Below are positions 8,547 through 16,453 of a DNA stretch of 64,000 nucleotides, one piece after another. Each line of letters starts with the position of its first letter. The stretch's first letter is position 1. Source of the DNA: Maribacter spongiicola (GTDB lineage: Bacteria > Bacteroidota > Bacteroidia > Flavobacteriales > Flavobacteriaceae). The stretch spans positions 682,001-746,000 of the forward strand of contig NZ_SOAY01000011.1 of NCBI RefSeq assembly GCF_004364165.1. The letters are read 5' to 3'. A program made the translations under genes and the position numbers. The notes below the pieces were generated by a model. That model ran no database searches and was not told where the DNA came from. It saw only the letters and a list, made by a program, of their open reading frames with translations.

Positions 8547-9377
8547 TTATAAGCTATCTTCTGCATCTAAAAGTGCAAAGAACTTATCTAAGTTAGGTAA
8601 AATGATGATTTTAGTTCTTCTATTCATCGCCATATTTTCTTTTGTATCGTTTTCTACCAAAGGCAAGTAGCTACTTCTTCCAGAAGCGATAAGTTGAGAA
8701 GGATCAACATCATATTCTTTCTGTAATTTACGAACGATTGAGGTTGCACGTTTTACACTTAAATCCCAGTTATCGGTTACCATTGGAGTGTTGATTGTTC
8801 TTGAATCAGTATGACCTTCAACCATAACTTCCATGCTTGGTTCTGACTTTATAACGTCTGCCAATTTTTTAAGAATTTTATCAGCTTTGTTACTTACATT
8901 ATAACTTGCGGTGTTGAATAATAACTCATCAGAGATGTTGATCATTACTACAGTCTTGTCAATGCTAACATCAATATCTTCTCCTTCTTCAGAAATTGAT
9001 TGTTTCAATTTATAAGAAACCGCCAAGTTCATAGAATCTTGTAATGTTTGTGCACCTGCTAATTTTGCCGGATCTACATTTTTCAATGTATTTCTCATTT
9101 TAGCTTTTGTATTATTGCTCATAACCGCTACATCATCAACACTTGTGAACTGGCTATCGTTCATTTCTTTTAATGAGTTGATTTTTGAATTATACTCTTC
9201 AACACGAGCTTCAATTCTTGTCATTTGACCTTGTAGCTCTTCTTTCTCAACCTGGGTCTTTTGTAATGCACTTTGTGTTTGAGATAAATTATCTTCTAAT
9301 GCAACATATTTCTTTTTAGAAACACATGAAGTTAAAAGTGCTACCGATAAAATAGTAACTAAGGATACTCTTTTCAT
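8547..9377 (-). CDS. OmpA-family lipoprotein
   Basis: A 276-residue lipoprotein (lipobox LTSC, Cys18). Residues about 25-75 form a coiled coil rich in Glu, Gln and Lys. The C-terminal OmpA domain (about 150-265) carries the peptidoglycan-binding signature around VEGHTDSR...NWDLSVKRA and ends with MNRRTKIIILP. Such proteins tether the outer membrane to the cell wall through diaminopimelate. The length and the coiled coil before the OmpA domain are common in Bacteroidota. It stands alone between two terminators. Confidence 0.92.
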   Translation of the reverse strand: MKRVSLVTILSVALLTSCVSKKKYVALEDNLSQTQSALQKTQVEKEELQGQMTRIEARVEEYNSKINSLKEMNDSQFTSVDDVAVMSNNTKAKMRNTLKNVDPAKLAGAQTLQDSMNLAVSYKLKQSISEEGEDIDVSIDKTVVMINISDELLFNTASYNVSNKADKILKKLADVIKSEPSMEVMVEGHTDSRTINTPMVTDNWDLSVKRATSIVRKLQKEYDVDPSQLIASGRSSYLPLVENDTKENMAMNRRTKIIILPNLDKFFALLDAEDSL

Positions 9378-9536
9378 TTTGTTCTCTTTTAATTAATATT
9401 AGTGTAATCGGTTTTATATACGGCACAAATCGATAAACGGATGTTTAAACCTTTACGCAAATACGTTTCACACTGAAACTACATAGTTCAACAAAATGAT
9501 TATCAATAGGTTGTTGTATTCACATTAGGGCAAAAA

Positions 9537-9563
9537 AAAAGAAGCATTTTCATGCTTCTTTCT
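9537..9563 (-). terminator. Terminator of the VWA lipoprotein gene
   Basis: GAAGCAT - tttc - ATGCTTC forms the stem; on the minus strand it is followed by nine T residues, 20 bp beyond the VWA gene stop. Confidence 0.85.
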
Positions 9564-9583
9564 ATATTTTCATCGGTAATTAC

Positions 9584-10675
9584 CTATTCGCAACCACCTG
9601 TAAATCCGTTTGCACTAAACTTGGTCTGTACTGCACCTTGTCTAGATCCTGTGTTGATTTCAATTGCTAAATTATTTTCGCCACTACCATCTCTTTTAGG
9701 GCTACAGTATTCGAATAAGTAAAAGCTGTTAGCTCTTTCAGAAACTTTTTCAGAGATATCTCTAAAAGTTCTTTCTAGTTCATCTTTATTCTGCGCGAAT
9801 ACACTTGCCGTTTTACCAATAGCAGATAATACTTCAGTATCTATTTCGGCACCTAAACCAATACTAAAGAATGATATGTTAGCGTTCGCCTCTTTTACTT
9901 TTTTCAAAGCAGCATCTTCTGTAAATCTAGAAGCTTGATCGGTACCATCGGTAAACAAAACTACAGATGCCGCACCAATTTTACCGCCAGCAGTAGATAC
10001 CTTAACTAAGTCTGAAGCGATGTCGGTAGATTTTATAACCGCACCATATAAATCGGTAGATGGGTCATTACTAATATCATTGGTAATACCATCAACAGCA
10101 TCTTTAAGTTCTGCTCTTGAGGATGTCAATGCATTTAATAAATGAAGCTCGTCTTCTCCATCAAACCAGTAAATAGCCATTTTTACAGACTCTTGTGGGG
10201 TAGATGGCATAACTGCATCAATAAAACTTGTTGATGCTAACTTCAACTCATCTAAACTACTGCTCAATACGCTATTACTTAAATCTAATACCAATAGAGT
10301 ATTGTTAGAAAATATCTGCGAGTTCGGGGAAATACGTGCCGATGATTCTGACGTAGATATGGTTTTAAAACAATCGTCGTTTCTGCCTTGCTCGTAAATG
10401 GTGAATTGATTTGCTGTTAAACCCGGAACCGGATTACCGCCTGTATCCGATACTCTAAAGAAGATAGATACTTTACCTGGTAGTGTGGTATATTGTTCTT
10501 GAATAGATAAAACTAACTCTCCATCTTCAAGTCCTAAACAATCATCAACTTCAGTTCCTTTTCCTAAGCCATCGCCTGTAATCAAATCCAAATTCACATC
10601 ATCATCTGCATTGCCACAAGAAAAAAGTAGTGTTAAGATAAATAACACACTAAAGGACTTCAAAAAATTTTTCAT
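9584..10675 (-). CDS. VWA-domain lipoprotein
   Basis: A 363-residue lipoprotein (lipobox LFSC, Cys20). A beta-rich N-terminal domain (about 55-115) is followed by a von Willebrand factor A domain (about 125-315) with an intact MIDAS motif DLSNS and the later VVLFTDGTDQ. Four Cys in the mature protein may form disulfides. VWA domains bind metal and protein partners, so a role in surface adhesion or assembly is likely. It is monocistronic, with its own terminator. Partner unknown. Confidence 0.87.
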   Translation of the reverse strand: MKNFLKSFSVLFILTLLFSCGNADDDVNLDLITGDGLGKGTEVDDCLGLEDGELVLSIQEQYTTLPGKVSIFFRVSDTGGNPVPGLTANQFTIYEQGRNDDCFKTISTSESSARISPNSQIFSNNTLLVLDLSNSVLSSSLDELKLASTSFIDAVMPSTPQESVKMAIYWFDGEDELHLLNALTSSRAELKDAVDGITNDISNDPSTDLYGAVIKSTDIASDLVKVSTAGGKIGAASVVLFTDGTDQASRFTEDAALKKVKEANANISFFSIGLGAEIDTEVLSAIGKTASVFAQNKDELERTFRDISEKVSERANSFYLFEYCSPKRDGSGENNLAIEINTGSRQGAVQTKFSANGFTGGCE

Positions 10676-10885
10676 ATTAATTAATTATAGGTTCAACTAG
10701 CAGAACGGACAAAGTTTATTTAAATTATGGGGATTAAAAAAATAAATGTTAAAGATTGTTAAAGCGGAAACTGATCCTTTACTTAACTTATCAATTGTCC
10801 TATATTTCCTTAGGTTCAAGACATATACACTTTAGAAATATTAGCCTTAATTTTACTAAATTAGAAGGTGTAAAAACTAGTATCA

Positions 10886-11896
10886 ATGACCCATGAATTT
10901 AAGAAAATTATAAAAGAATATATCATAGCTGCATCTGCAAATATAAAATGCGTTTTGGCAACTGTAGTCGATTTAGATGGGTCTTCGTATCGTAAGCCTG
11001 GTGTACGCATGCTTATTCGTGAAGATGATGTTATGATAGGTGCGGTCAGTGGTGGCTGTGTTGAGAAAGAAGTATTGTTTCAGGCACAATCTGTTTTTGA
11101 AAATCAAACCGCAAAATTAATGACCTATGATGGTCGATTTAGATTAGGCTGTGAAGGTATTTTATACATATTGTTAGAATCTTTTTCCCCAAACGAAGCG
11201 CTCATTGAAGATTTTAACTCCGTTATTAAAAATCGTCAATCTTTTGAGCTTCGTACCTCATATGAAAAGGAATATGGTATTTTGGACGGATATGGCAGCT
11301 TTATAAACCTTTCTTCCAAGTCCTACACTTTTAATAAAAATACCAAAGAACAGTCAAAGGCTTTAGTCTTTACTCAATTCATGGAACCGTGCCAACGCTT
11401 ATTATTAATAGGAGGAGAGCATGACGCTGTTCAATTGGCACATTTCGGATTAAGTATGGGTTGGGAAGTTAATGTTGCCGTAACTCCGAAAGAAAATAAA
11501 TCAATTTCAGATTTTCCTGGCATTGATGCTTTACTGGACTGTGAACCCGAAGATTTTCCGGTTGAAACAATAGACAAGAATACAGCCATTCTCTTAATGA
11601 CACATAGTTATGTTAAAGATTTAAAGTATTTAATGATGCTTAAAAATAGCAGTCCGACCTATTTGGGAGTATTAGGACCAATAAAACGCAGAGAAAAATT
11701 GTTGTCAGAATTGCTGGAGCATGATATGGATATTGATTTAGATTTTATAGAAGGTATTCACGGACCGGCAGGATTGAATATTGGTGCTGAAACTCCGCAA
11801 GAAATAGCAATATCAATTCTTGCAGAAATTTTAACCGTTATTCGTAAAACAAAACCGGTAATGTTGAAAGACAGATTGAAACCAATTCATAATTGA
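10886..11896 (+). CDS. XdhC/CoxI family molybdenum-cofactor insertion chaperone
   Basis: A 336-residue cytoplasmic protein. The N-terminal XdhC/CoxI domain is recognised by DLDGSSYRKPGVRMLI and GAVSGGCVEKEV, and the C-terminal XdhC Rossmann domain by RLLLIGGEHDAVQLA and GVLGPIKRREK. In known systems XdhC binds Mo cofactor, promotes its sulfuration and delivers it to xanthine dehydrogenase-type enzymes. The gene overlaps mocA by 4 bp. The molybdoenzyme itself is not in the window. It may lie elsewhere. Confidence 0.88.
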   Translation: MTHEFKKIIKEYIIAASANIKCVLATVVDLDGSSYRKPGVRMLIREDDVMIGAVSGGCVEKEVLFQAQSVFENQTAKLMTYDGRFRLGCEGILYILLESFSPNEALIEDFNSVIKNRQSFELRTSYEKEYGILDGYGSFINLSSKSYTFNKNTKEQSKALVFTQFMEPCQRLLLIGGEHDAVQLAHFGLSMGWEVNVAVTPKENKSISDFPGIDALLDCEPEDFPVETIDKNTAILLMTHSYVKDLKYLMMLKNSSPTYLGVLGPIKRREKLLSELLEHDMDIDLDFIEGIHGPAGLNIGAETPQEIAISILAEILTVIRKTKPVMLKDRLKPIHN

Positions 11897-12519
11897 AAAC
11901 AAATTTAGATATAGCAGTACTAATTATGGCAGCTGGCGCCTCTAGAAGAATGGATGGCATCAAGCAATTAATGCCTTGGAGAGATTCTAACTTCTTATTA
12001 GAAACCATTAAAACTGTTCAAAATACCAATGCAAAATCATTGCATGTTGTCTTAGGCTCAAACGCTGATTTTATTACTACTCAGTGTAGTTTAGAAGAAA
12101 AAAATATAGATATTATCGTTAATGCAAATTGGGAAAACGGTTTGGGTGATAGCATAGCACACGGAGTTAAAATTTTACTTCAGCAAAGACCTGCCTTAGA
12201 CGGAGTCTTAATTTGCCTTGCTGATCAGCCTTTATTGAGTTTTGAATATTTAAATTCCTTAATTGCAGAGTTCATAAAACATCCATCAAAAATTATAGCT
12301 ACAAACTATGGTAAAAAGGTAGGTGTACCTGCATTGTTTCCTAAATTGCTTTTTGAAGAGTTGTCTGTATTGAAAGGAGATTTCGGTGCTAAGGAAATTC
12401 TAAACAATAAAAGCAATGTAATTATCTCATTAGACGCGGCAGATCAAATTGCTGATGTAGACACAAGCCTAGAATACCAAAATCTTATAAATAGAACCAA
12501 TAACACGCTTAATTCGTAA
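11893..12519 (+). CDS. Molybdenum cofactor cytidylyltransferase-like nucleotidyltransferase
   Basis: A 208-residue MobA-like NTP transferase. The N-terminal nucleotide-binding motif LIMAAGASRRMDGIKQLMPW and the internal LADQPLL fit MocA, which joins CTP to molybdopterin-Mo for xanthine dehydrogenase-type enzymes. The start is a TTG inside a TTGA overlap with xdhC; the next ATG lies inside the nucleotide-binding motif and would destroy it, so TTG is preferred. Tight coupling to xdhC supports the Mo-cofactor role over generic sugar nucleotidyltransferase. Confidence 0.85.
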   Translation: MKTNLDIAVLIMAAGASRRMDGIKQLMPWRDSNFLLETIKTVQNTNAKSLHVVLGSNADFITTQCSLEEKNIDIIVNANWENGLGDSIAHGVKILLQQRPALDGVLICLADQPLLSFEYLNSLIAEFIKHPSKIIATNYGKKVGVPALFPKLLFEELSVLKGDFGAKEILNNKSNVIISLDAADQIADVDTSLEYQNLINRTNNTLNS

Positions 12520-12520
12520 T

Positions 12521-13612
12521 ATGATCAAATTAAAATATACATTCATTGTCCTTCTAACTACCTTACTATTCTCTCCATTACTAGCCCAAGAAATGGGTTT
12601 TGAAGAATATAATCCGACATCTACCTTGGTTGTGCCCGGTGGTGAAATCACAAAAGCAAAATTCCCTTTTATAGATGTACATAGCCATCAACGAGATATG
12701 TCAGTTAAGGCTTTAAATGGATTAATTTCTCATATGGATGCTATGAACGAAGCGATAATGGTGAACTTGAGCGGAAGGTCTGGTGAAAGTCTTAAAGAGA
12801 AAATTGATAATATTAATAAAAGCTATCCAAATAGATTTGTTGTCTTTGCCAATGTAGATTTTGAAGGAGCAAAAGATATGGAATGGGGAAAACAGGCTGC
12901 TGCCCAATTAGAACAAGACATAAAGAATGGAGCTAAAGGTTTAAAGATTTTTAAAAGCTTAGGATTACGAAATAAGGATGCAGCCGGTAATCGCTTGGCA
13001 ATAGATGATTCTCGTTTGGATCCTATTTGGGCTAAATGTGCTGAAATGGGTGTACCAGTATTAATACATGCTGCAGATCCAAAGTCCTTCTGGGATGATA
13101 TGGATTCAGATAACGAACGTTGGTTAGAATTAAAAACGCACCCTAGAAGAAAACGGTCAGCTACAGACCCTGCGCCATTCGAACAAATTATTCAAGAACA
13201 ACATAACGTGTTCAAAAAACATCCGAATACCAAATTTATAAATGCTCACATGGGTTGGCATGCGAATAACCTTGAAAAACTAGGTGAGTTATTAGATGAA
13301 ATGCCAAATATGAATGTGGGTATATCTGCTGTTATCGCAGAACTTGGTAGGCAACCGCAAAATGCTAGAGCCTTTTTTATTAAATATCAAGACAGGGTCT
13401 TATTCGGAAAAGATAGTTGGAAACCAGAAGAGTTTCCTACATATTTTAGGGTATTGGAAAGCAACGATGAATATTTTCCGTATTACAAGAAATATCATGC
13501 TTTTTGGTCAATGTATGGCTTGAACCTACCTGACGATGTGTTGAGAAAATTGTACTATAAAAATGCCCTAAACCTTATTCCTGGATTAGATACATCGTTA
13601 TTTGAAAAGTAG
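12521..13612 (+). CDS. Secreted amidohydrolase-family metal-dependent hydrolase
   Basis: A 363-residue protein with a Sec signal peptide (cleavage after LLAQ, residue 22). The metal-binding HxH is in FIDVHSHQRD, a conserved His follows in VLIHAADP, another in FINAHMGWH, and Asp in LFGKDSW, in the order expected for the amidohydrolase-2 TIM barrel. It begins 1 bp after mocA, so it is co-transcribed with a Mo-cofactor pair, although it is exported and probably needs no Mo. Substrate unknown; cyclic amides or carboxylated aromatics are typical of the superfamily. Confidence 0.85.
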   Translation: MIKLKYTFIVLLTTLLFSPLLAQEMGFEEYNPTSTLVVPGGEITKAKFPFIDVHSHQRDMSVKALNGLISHMDAMNEAIMVNLSGRSGESLKEKIDNINKSYPNRFVVFANVDFEGAKDMEWGKQAAAQLEQDIKNGAKGLKIFKSLGLRNKDAAGNRLAIDDSRLDPIWAKCAEMGVPVLIHAADPKSFWDDMDSDNERWLELKTHPRRKRSATDPAPFEQIIQEQHNVFKKHPNTKFINAHMGWHANNLEKLGELLDEMPNMNVGISAVIAELGRQPQNARAFFIKYQDRVLFGKDSWKPEEFPTYFRVLESNDEYFPYYKKYHAFWSMYGLNLPDDVLRKLYYKNALNLIPGLDTSLFEK

Positions 13613-13613
13613 A

Positions 13614-13796
13614 TTATACTTTTTTAAGTACTACCGTTTCTGCCTTAACAGGAATATCTTTTACATCTTGAAAAATGCCGCATGATACTTGCTTTTTAGC
13701 TAGTGCTGGGGTATTTTTTCTTTTTGTCAAAGCCTCAATTTCTGGATTTAAAAACTGCATATCAGAATATTTTTTTAATAAAACGCACATATTCAC
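13614..13796 (-). CDS. Small hypothetical protein (60 residues; 48 from Met13)
   Basis: The ORF fills most of the gap between the amidohydrolase and the sigma factor, with its stop 1 bp from the converging amidohydrolase stop. From Met13 (start codon ending at 13760) the product reads MQFLNPEIEALTKRKN and onward, a soluble Lys-rich protein with one Cys; codon use resembles its neighbours. I do not recognise a family. It might be real or a chance ORF; the lack of overlap with any other gene and the compact fit favour a real gene. Confidence 0.35.
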   Translation of the reverse strand: MNMCVLLKKYSDMQFLNPEIEALTKRKNTPALAKKQVSCGIFQDVKDIPVKAETVVLKKV

Positions 13797-13905
13797 CTCA
13801 TGTTGTATGAGTTAGGGTTATTTTACTCTAATTTAAAAAAGAATTTACATTGAAGTGTGACAAATTATATAAATCTCATACTAATGGGTAAATAGGTTTT
13901 TATAA

Positions 13906-14394
13906 ATGCAAAAAGAAGCAGTCTTTACTGATTTAATACGAGCGCATCAGGCGCTATTATATAAGGTGACTTCAATTTACACCGATAATAAAGAGGATCA
14001 AGAAGATTTGTTTCAAGAAATTGTCTACCAACTATGGAAGTATTTTGACTCGTTTCGTAACGATTCAAAAATAACAACTTGGATGTATCGTGTAGCGATG
14101 AATACAGCAATCACATTTATCAAGAAAAAAAAGAGAAGACCAGATTCCGTTCCCATTGCAGATATTTTTATCAAGCAATCAGATACTAATAATGATACTT
14201 ATGAAGAGCGATTGCGATTGCTATATCAGCATCTAAAACATCTAAATACCTTAGAAAAAGGACTCATTTTTCTTTTACTTGAGGGTAAAAGCTATAAAGA
14301 GATAGCACAAATTACAGGACTAAACGATAGTAATGTAGGCACTAGAATATCTCGAATTAAGAAAAAATTAAAAACTAACATGACAAAGCATTAA
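13906..14394 (+). CDS. ECF-type RNA polymerase sigma factor
   Basis: A 162-residue sigma-70 family protein with region 2 (about 10-75; DLFQEIVYQLWKYFDSF and WMYRVAMN) and region 4 (about 105-155; the helix-turn-helix around EGKSYKEIAQITGLN). There are no regions 1 or 3, which defines the ECF group. The downstream gene starts 2 bp after the stop and encodes a membrane protein that is probably its partner or anti-sigma. The stimulus and the regulon are not evident. Confidence 0.9.
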   Translation: MQKEAVFTDLIRAHQALLYKVTSIYTDNKEDQEDLFQEIVYQLWKYFDSFRNDSKITTWMYRVAMNTAITFIKKKKRRPDSVPIADIFIKQSDTNNDTYEERLRLLYQHLKHLNTLEKGLIFLLLEGKSYKEIAQITGLNDSNVGTRISRIKKKLKTNMTKH

Positions 14395-14396
14395 TC

Positions 14397-14996
14397 ATGG
14401 AACTAGAAGAACTACAGTCTGCATGGACACAAATGAGCGATGAACTCAATCATCAAAAAAAATTGACGAACCAAATAATATTAGATATGACAAAGCAGAA
14501 ATATCAAAATAAATTCTCAACCATTACCAAATACGAAACCTTAGGTGCCTTAGTTTGTTTTGCTATAGCATTATTTGTGCTGCTAAACTTTGGTAAATTA
14601 GATACCTGGTATTTACAGATTTGCGGAGTACTTACCCTTTCTTTTCTAATTGTGTTACCTGCAATGGTGCTTATAACTTTAAAAAGAATAAAAAATATAG
14701 ATATTTTAAAAGGGACTTATAAAGAAAATTTAAAGTTTTACTTGAAGACAAAGAATAGACTTTTAAGATTGCAACAAATTGGTATAGCAGTTGGTTTTAT
14801 TGGACTATTATTTATAGTTCCGGTAACATCTAAAATTATCTCGAACAAGAATGTATTTTTAACCAACTTAAAAACAGAACAATACGTAGTATTTGCTTTA
14901 ACATTAATAGTAATGGTGTTTTTCTGTAGATGGGCATATAAAGGATACCTTAAAGTAACACAATCTGCCCAAGAGTTGATACAAGAATTAGAGTAA
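14397..14996 (+). CDS. Four-helix membrane protein, probable anti-sigma/partner of the ECF sigma factor
   Basis: A 199-residue protein with a cytoplasmic N-terminal helix of about 45 residues (MELEELQSAWTQMSDEL) followed by four transmembrane segments near 47-65, 73-93, 125-143 and 160-178. The opening helix is typical of short proteins that follow ECF sigma genes in flavobacteria. It carries no recognised zinc anti-sigma motif. The 2-bp spacing and order are the main evidence for an anti-sigma role; this is inference. Confidence 0.65.
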   Translation: MELEELQSAWTQMSDELNHQKKLTNQIILDMTKQKYQNKFSTITKYETLGALVCFAIALFVLLNFGKLDTWYLQICGVLTLSFLIVLPAMVLITLKRIKNIDILKGTYKENLKFYLKTKNRLLRLQQIGIAVGFIGLLFIVPVTSKIISNKNVFLTNLKTEQYVVFALTLIVMVFFCRWAYKGYLKVTQSAQELIQELE

Positions 14997-15001
14997 ATTC
15001 T

Positions 15002-15631
15002 CTATTCAGTAAGTTTCTTTTGAACGTAATTTAAAATTAACATCCAATTCATTTTTAATAGGAGGGAAGCTGTCGGCACATTGTCATCGGCAATTGCTGA
15101 AATAATAGAATCATGTTGATTATCAGATTTATTGTAGAAAGAATCATCATTTGTAAAAGCACGTTCATAAAAAAAGATGCGTGTCTTTAAGTCATGAAGA
15201 ATTTTAAGCGCCAATTTGTTTTTATAACCTTGGGTCAATAATCTATGAAATTCTAAATCAGCCTGAATTCTATCGATAGCATTTGTTGCATTTTCAAAAA
15301 CCTCTTGTTGATTTTTTAAATTAACGATATCTTCTTGACTAAACTCCGTATTTTCAATAGCCATCACCTCTAAGTTCGCTACTAGTTCATACAATTCTTC
15401 TGCCTCTTCAACATCAAGTTCAGCTATTATGAATCCTCTATTGGGTATCGCCTTAATAATATGTGCTTGTTGCAACTGTGTTAACGCCTCTCGTATTGGA
15501 GTTACGCTAACATTCAAATGACGTGCAAGTGCAGCTAAGTTGATGGTTTTACCTGTTTTCAAATTTCCCGTAATCATCTCTGACAACAAGTAATCGCGCA
15601 CTTGATCTCTTAAATTTATTTTAACCAGCAT
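15002..15631 (-). CDS. GntR-family transcriptional regulator, FCD subfamily
   Basis: A 209-residue regulator. Residues 5-70 form the winged helix-turn-helix (NLAALARHLNVSVTPIREAL is the recognition region) and residues about 80-205 the all-helical FCD effector domain. FCD regulators usually respond to carboxylic acids or sugar acids. The start ATG lies only 5 nt after a perfect -7 element, and a 12-bp palindrome of the type bound by this subfamily lies in the promoter spacer, which suggests autoregulation. No metabolic operon adjoins it, so the effector is unknown. Confidence 0.9.
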   Translation of the reverse strand: MLVKINLRDQVRDYLLSEMITGNLKTGKTINLAALARHLNVSVTPIREALTQLQQAHIIKAIPNRGFIIAELDVEEAEELYELVANLEVMAIENTEFSQEDIVNLKNQQEVFENATNAIDRIQADLEFHRLLTQGYKNKLALKILHDLKTRIFFYERAFTNDDSFYNKSDNQHDSIISAIADDNVPTASLLLKMNWMLILNYVQKKLTE

Positions 15632-15635
15632 ACTT

Positions 15636-15643
15636 CAAATATA
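15636..15643 (-). promoter_or_regulatory. -7 element of gntR-type gene; near-leaderless start
   Basis: TATATTTG on the minus strand matches TAnnTTTG; a TTTG that could serve as -33 lies at 15669-15666, 22 nt upstream (slightly long). The start codon begins 5 nt after the element, so the mRNA would have practically no 5' leader. Confidence 0.6.
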
Positions 15644-15647
15644 ATAT

Positions 15648-15659
15648 ATCGTATACGAT
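15648..15659. promoter_or_regulatory. Perfect palindrome ATCGTATACGAT, likely GntR operator
   Basis: A 12-bp perfect palindrome lies between the -33 and -7 elements of the GntR gene. The core GTATAC with flanking pyrimidine/purine resembles operators of FCD-type GntR proteins (GT...AC symmetry). Binding here would block RNA polymerase. Confidence 0.6.
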
Positions 15660-15712
15660 TATAACCAAATTACAGCGTATTTAGTGCCTTAATTATCTAC
15701 AAAATATGCATG

Positions 15713-15745
15713 TAAAAAAGATATGAATGATGAATTCATATCTCT
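15713..15745 (-). terminator. Rho-independent terminator closing the micropeptide array
   Basis: AGATATGAAT and ATTCATATCT form a perfect 10-bp stem with a 5-nt loop. On the minus strand it is followed by six T. It lies 8 bp beyond the stop of the last small ORF and well before gntR, so the array is its own transcription unit. Confidence 0.85.
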
Positions 15746-15753
15746 TATACTAT

Positions 15754-15867
15754 TTAGTATGCTAAATGTCTTTCAATAGATAATAGCTTTCTCTGCTTGT
15801 CTTTTATAGCATTTAATAACTTATACTTGGCAGAAGTTATAGGTAATATTTTTTGAAAATTTTTCAT
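15754..15867 (-). CDS. 37-residue Lys-rich micropeptide (diverged fifth unit of the array)
   Basis: ATG to TAA encodes 37 residues beginning MKNFQKILPITSAKYKLL and ending SIERHLAY. It has the same length as the four identical upstream ORFs, and its start codon falls exactly 175 bp from the next start. M1, F4, P9, K22, R26 and R33 are shared with them; the rest has diverged. It is strongly basic, has no Cys and no signal peptide. It is the last ORF before the terminator. I recognise no family. It may be the ancestral copy or a partner of the repeated peptide. Confidence 0.6.
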   Translation of the reverse strand: MKNFQKILPITSAKYKLLNAIKDKQRKLLSIERHLAY

Positions 15868-15928
15868 GATGTTCGTTTTTAGGTTCGATGATTAGCCGAG
15901 TGATTGATGAATGTTTGTTGTAATAAAC

Positions 15929-16042
15929 TTAATGGGTATGATTTCTTGATGATGCCCATTGTACTCTTTTACTATTCTTAAAACTTGAAAAGAATGAATT
16001 TCTTCTTGTTTCTGTCGGTGTGTTTCTGATAAAAGTTCTCAT
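15929..16042 (-). CDS. 37-residue cationic micropeptide, array copy 1 (leftmost)
   Basis: Encodes MRTFIRNTPTETRRNSFFSS followed by FKNSKRVQWASSRNHTH (37 residues; six Arg, two Lys, one Glu, two His; no Cys). Relative to the other copies it has AAT instead of AAC for Asn23 and ACC for Thr36, both silent. The leader is A-rich (ends AAAAACGAACATC before ATG) with no Shine-Dalgarno site, as is normal for the group. There is no signal peptide or membrane segment. Function unknown; nucleic-acid binding, a peptide modulator or an antimicrobial peptide are possible. Confidence 0.75.
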   Translation of the reverse strand: MRTFIRNTPTETRRNSFFSSFKNSKRVQWASSRNHTH

Positions 16043-16103
16043 GATGTTTGTTTTTAGGTTCGGTGATTAGCCGAGTGATTGATGAATGTTTGTTGTAATT
16101 ATT

Positions 16104-16217
16104 TTAATGAGTATGATTTCTCGATGATGCCCATTGTACTCTTTTACTGTTCTTAAAACTTGAAAAGAATGAATTTCTTCTTGTTTCTGTCGGTGTGTTT
16201 CTGATAAAAGTTCTCAT
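16104..16217 (-). CDS. 37-residue cationic micropeptide, array copy 2
   Basis: The product is identical in all 37 residues to copies 1, 3 and 4. The only private change is TCG for Ser32 (TCA elsewhere), which is silent; Thr36 is ACT. It starts exactly 175 bp from each neighbour. The leader ends AAAAACAAACATT before ATG. Confidence 0.75.
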   Translation of the reverse strand: MRTFIRNTPTETRRNSFFSSFKNSKRVQWASSRNHTH

Positions 16218-16278
16218 AATGTTTGTTTTTAGGTTCGGTGATTAGCCGAGTGATTGATGAATAATTATTGTAACTATT

Positions 16279-16392
16279 TTAATGAGTATGATTTCTTGAT
16301 GATGCCCATTGTACTCTTTTACTGTTCTTAAAACTTGAAAAGAATGAATTTCTTCTTGTTTCTGTCGGTGTGTTTCTGATGAAAGTTCTCAT
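16279..16392 (-). CDS. 37-residue cationic micropeptide, array copy 3
   Basis: The product is identical to the other copies. Its private change is TTC for Phe4 (TTT elsewhere), again silent; Thr36 is ACT. Its downstream spacer is the most changed of the array, while the ORF stays intact. Confidence 0.75.
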   Translation of the reverse strand: MRTFIRNTPTETRRNSFFSSFKNSKRVQWASSRNHTH

Positions 16393-16453
16393 AATGTTTG
16401 TTTTTATTTTCGGTGATTAGCCGAGTGATTGATGAATGTTTGTTGTAATTAAT

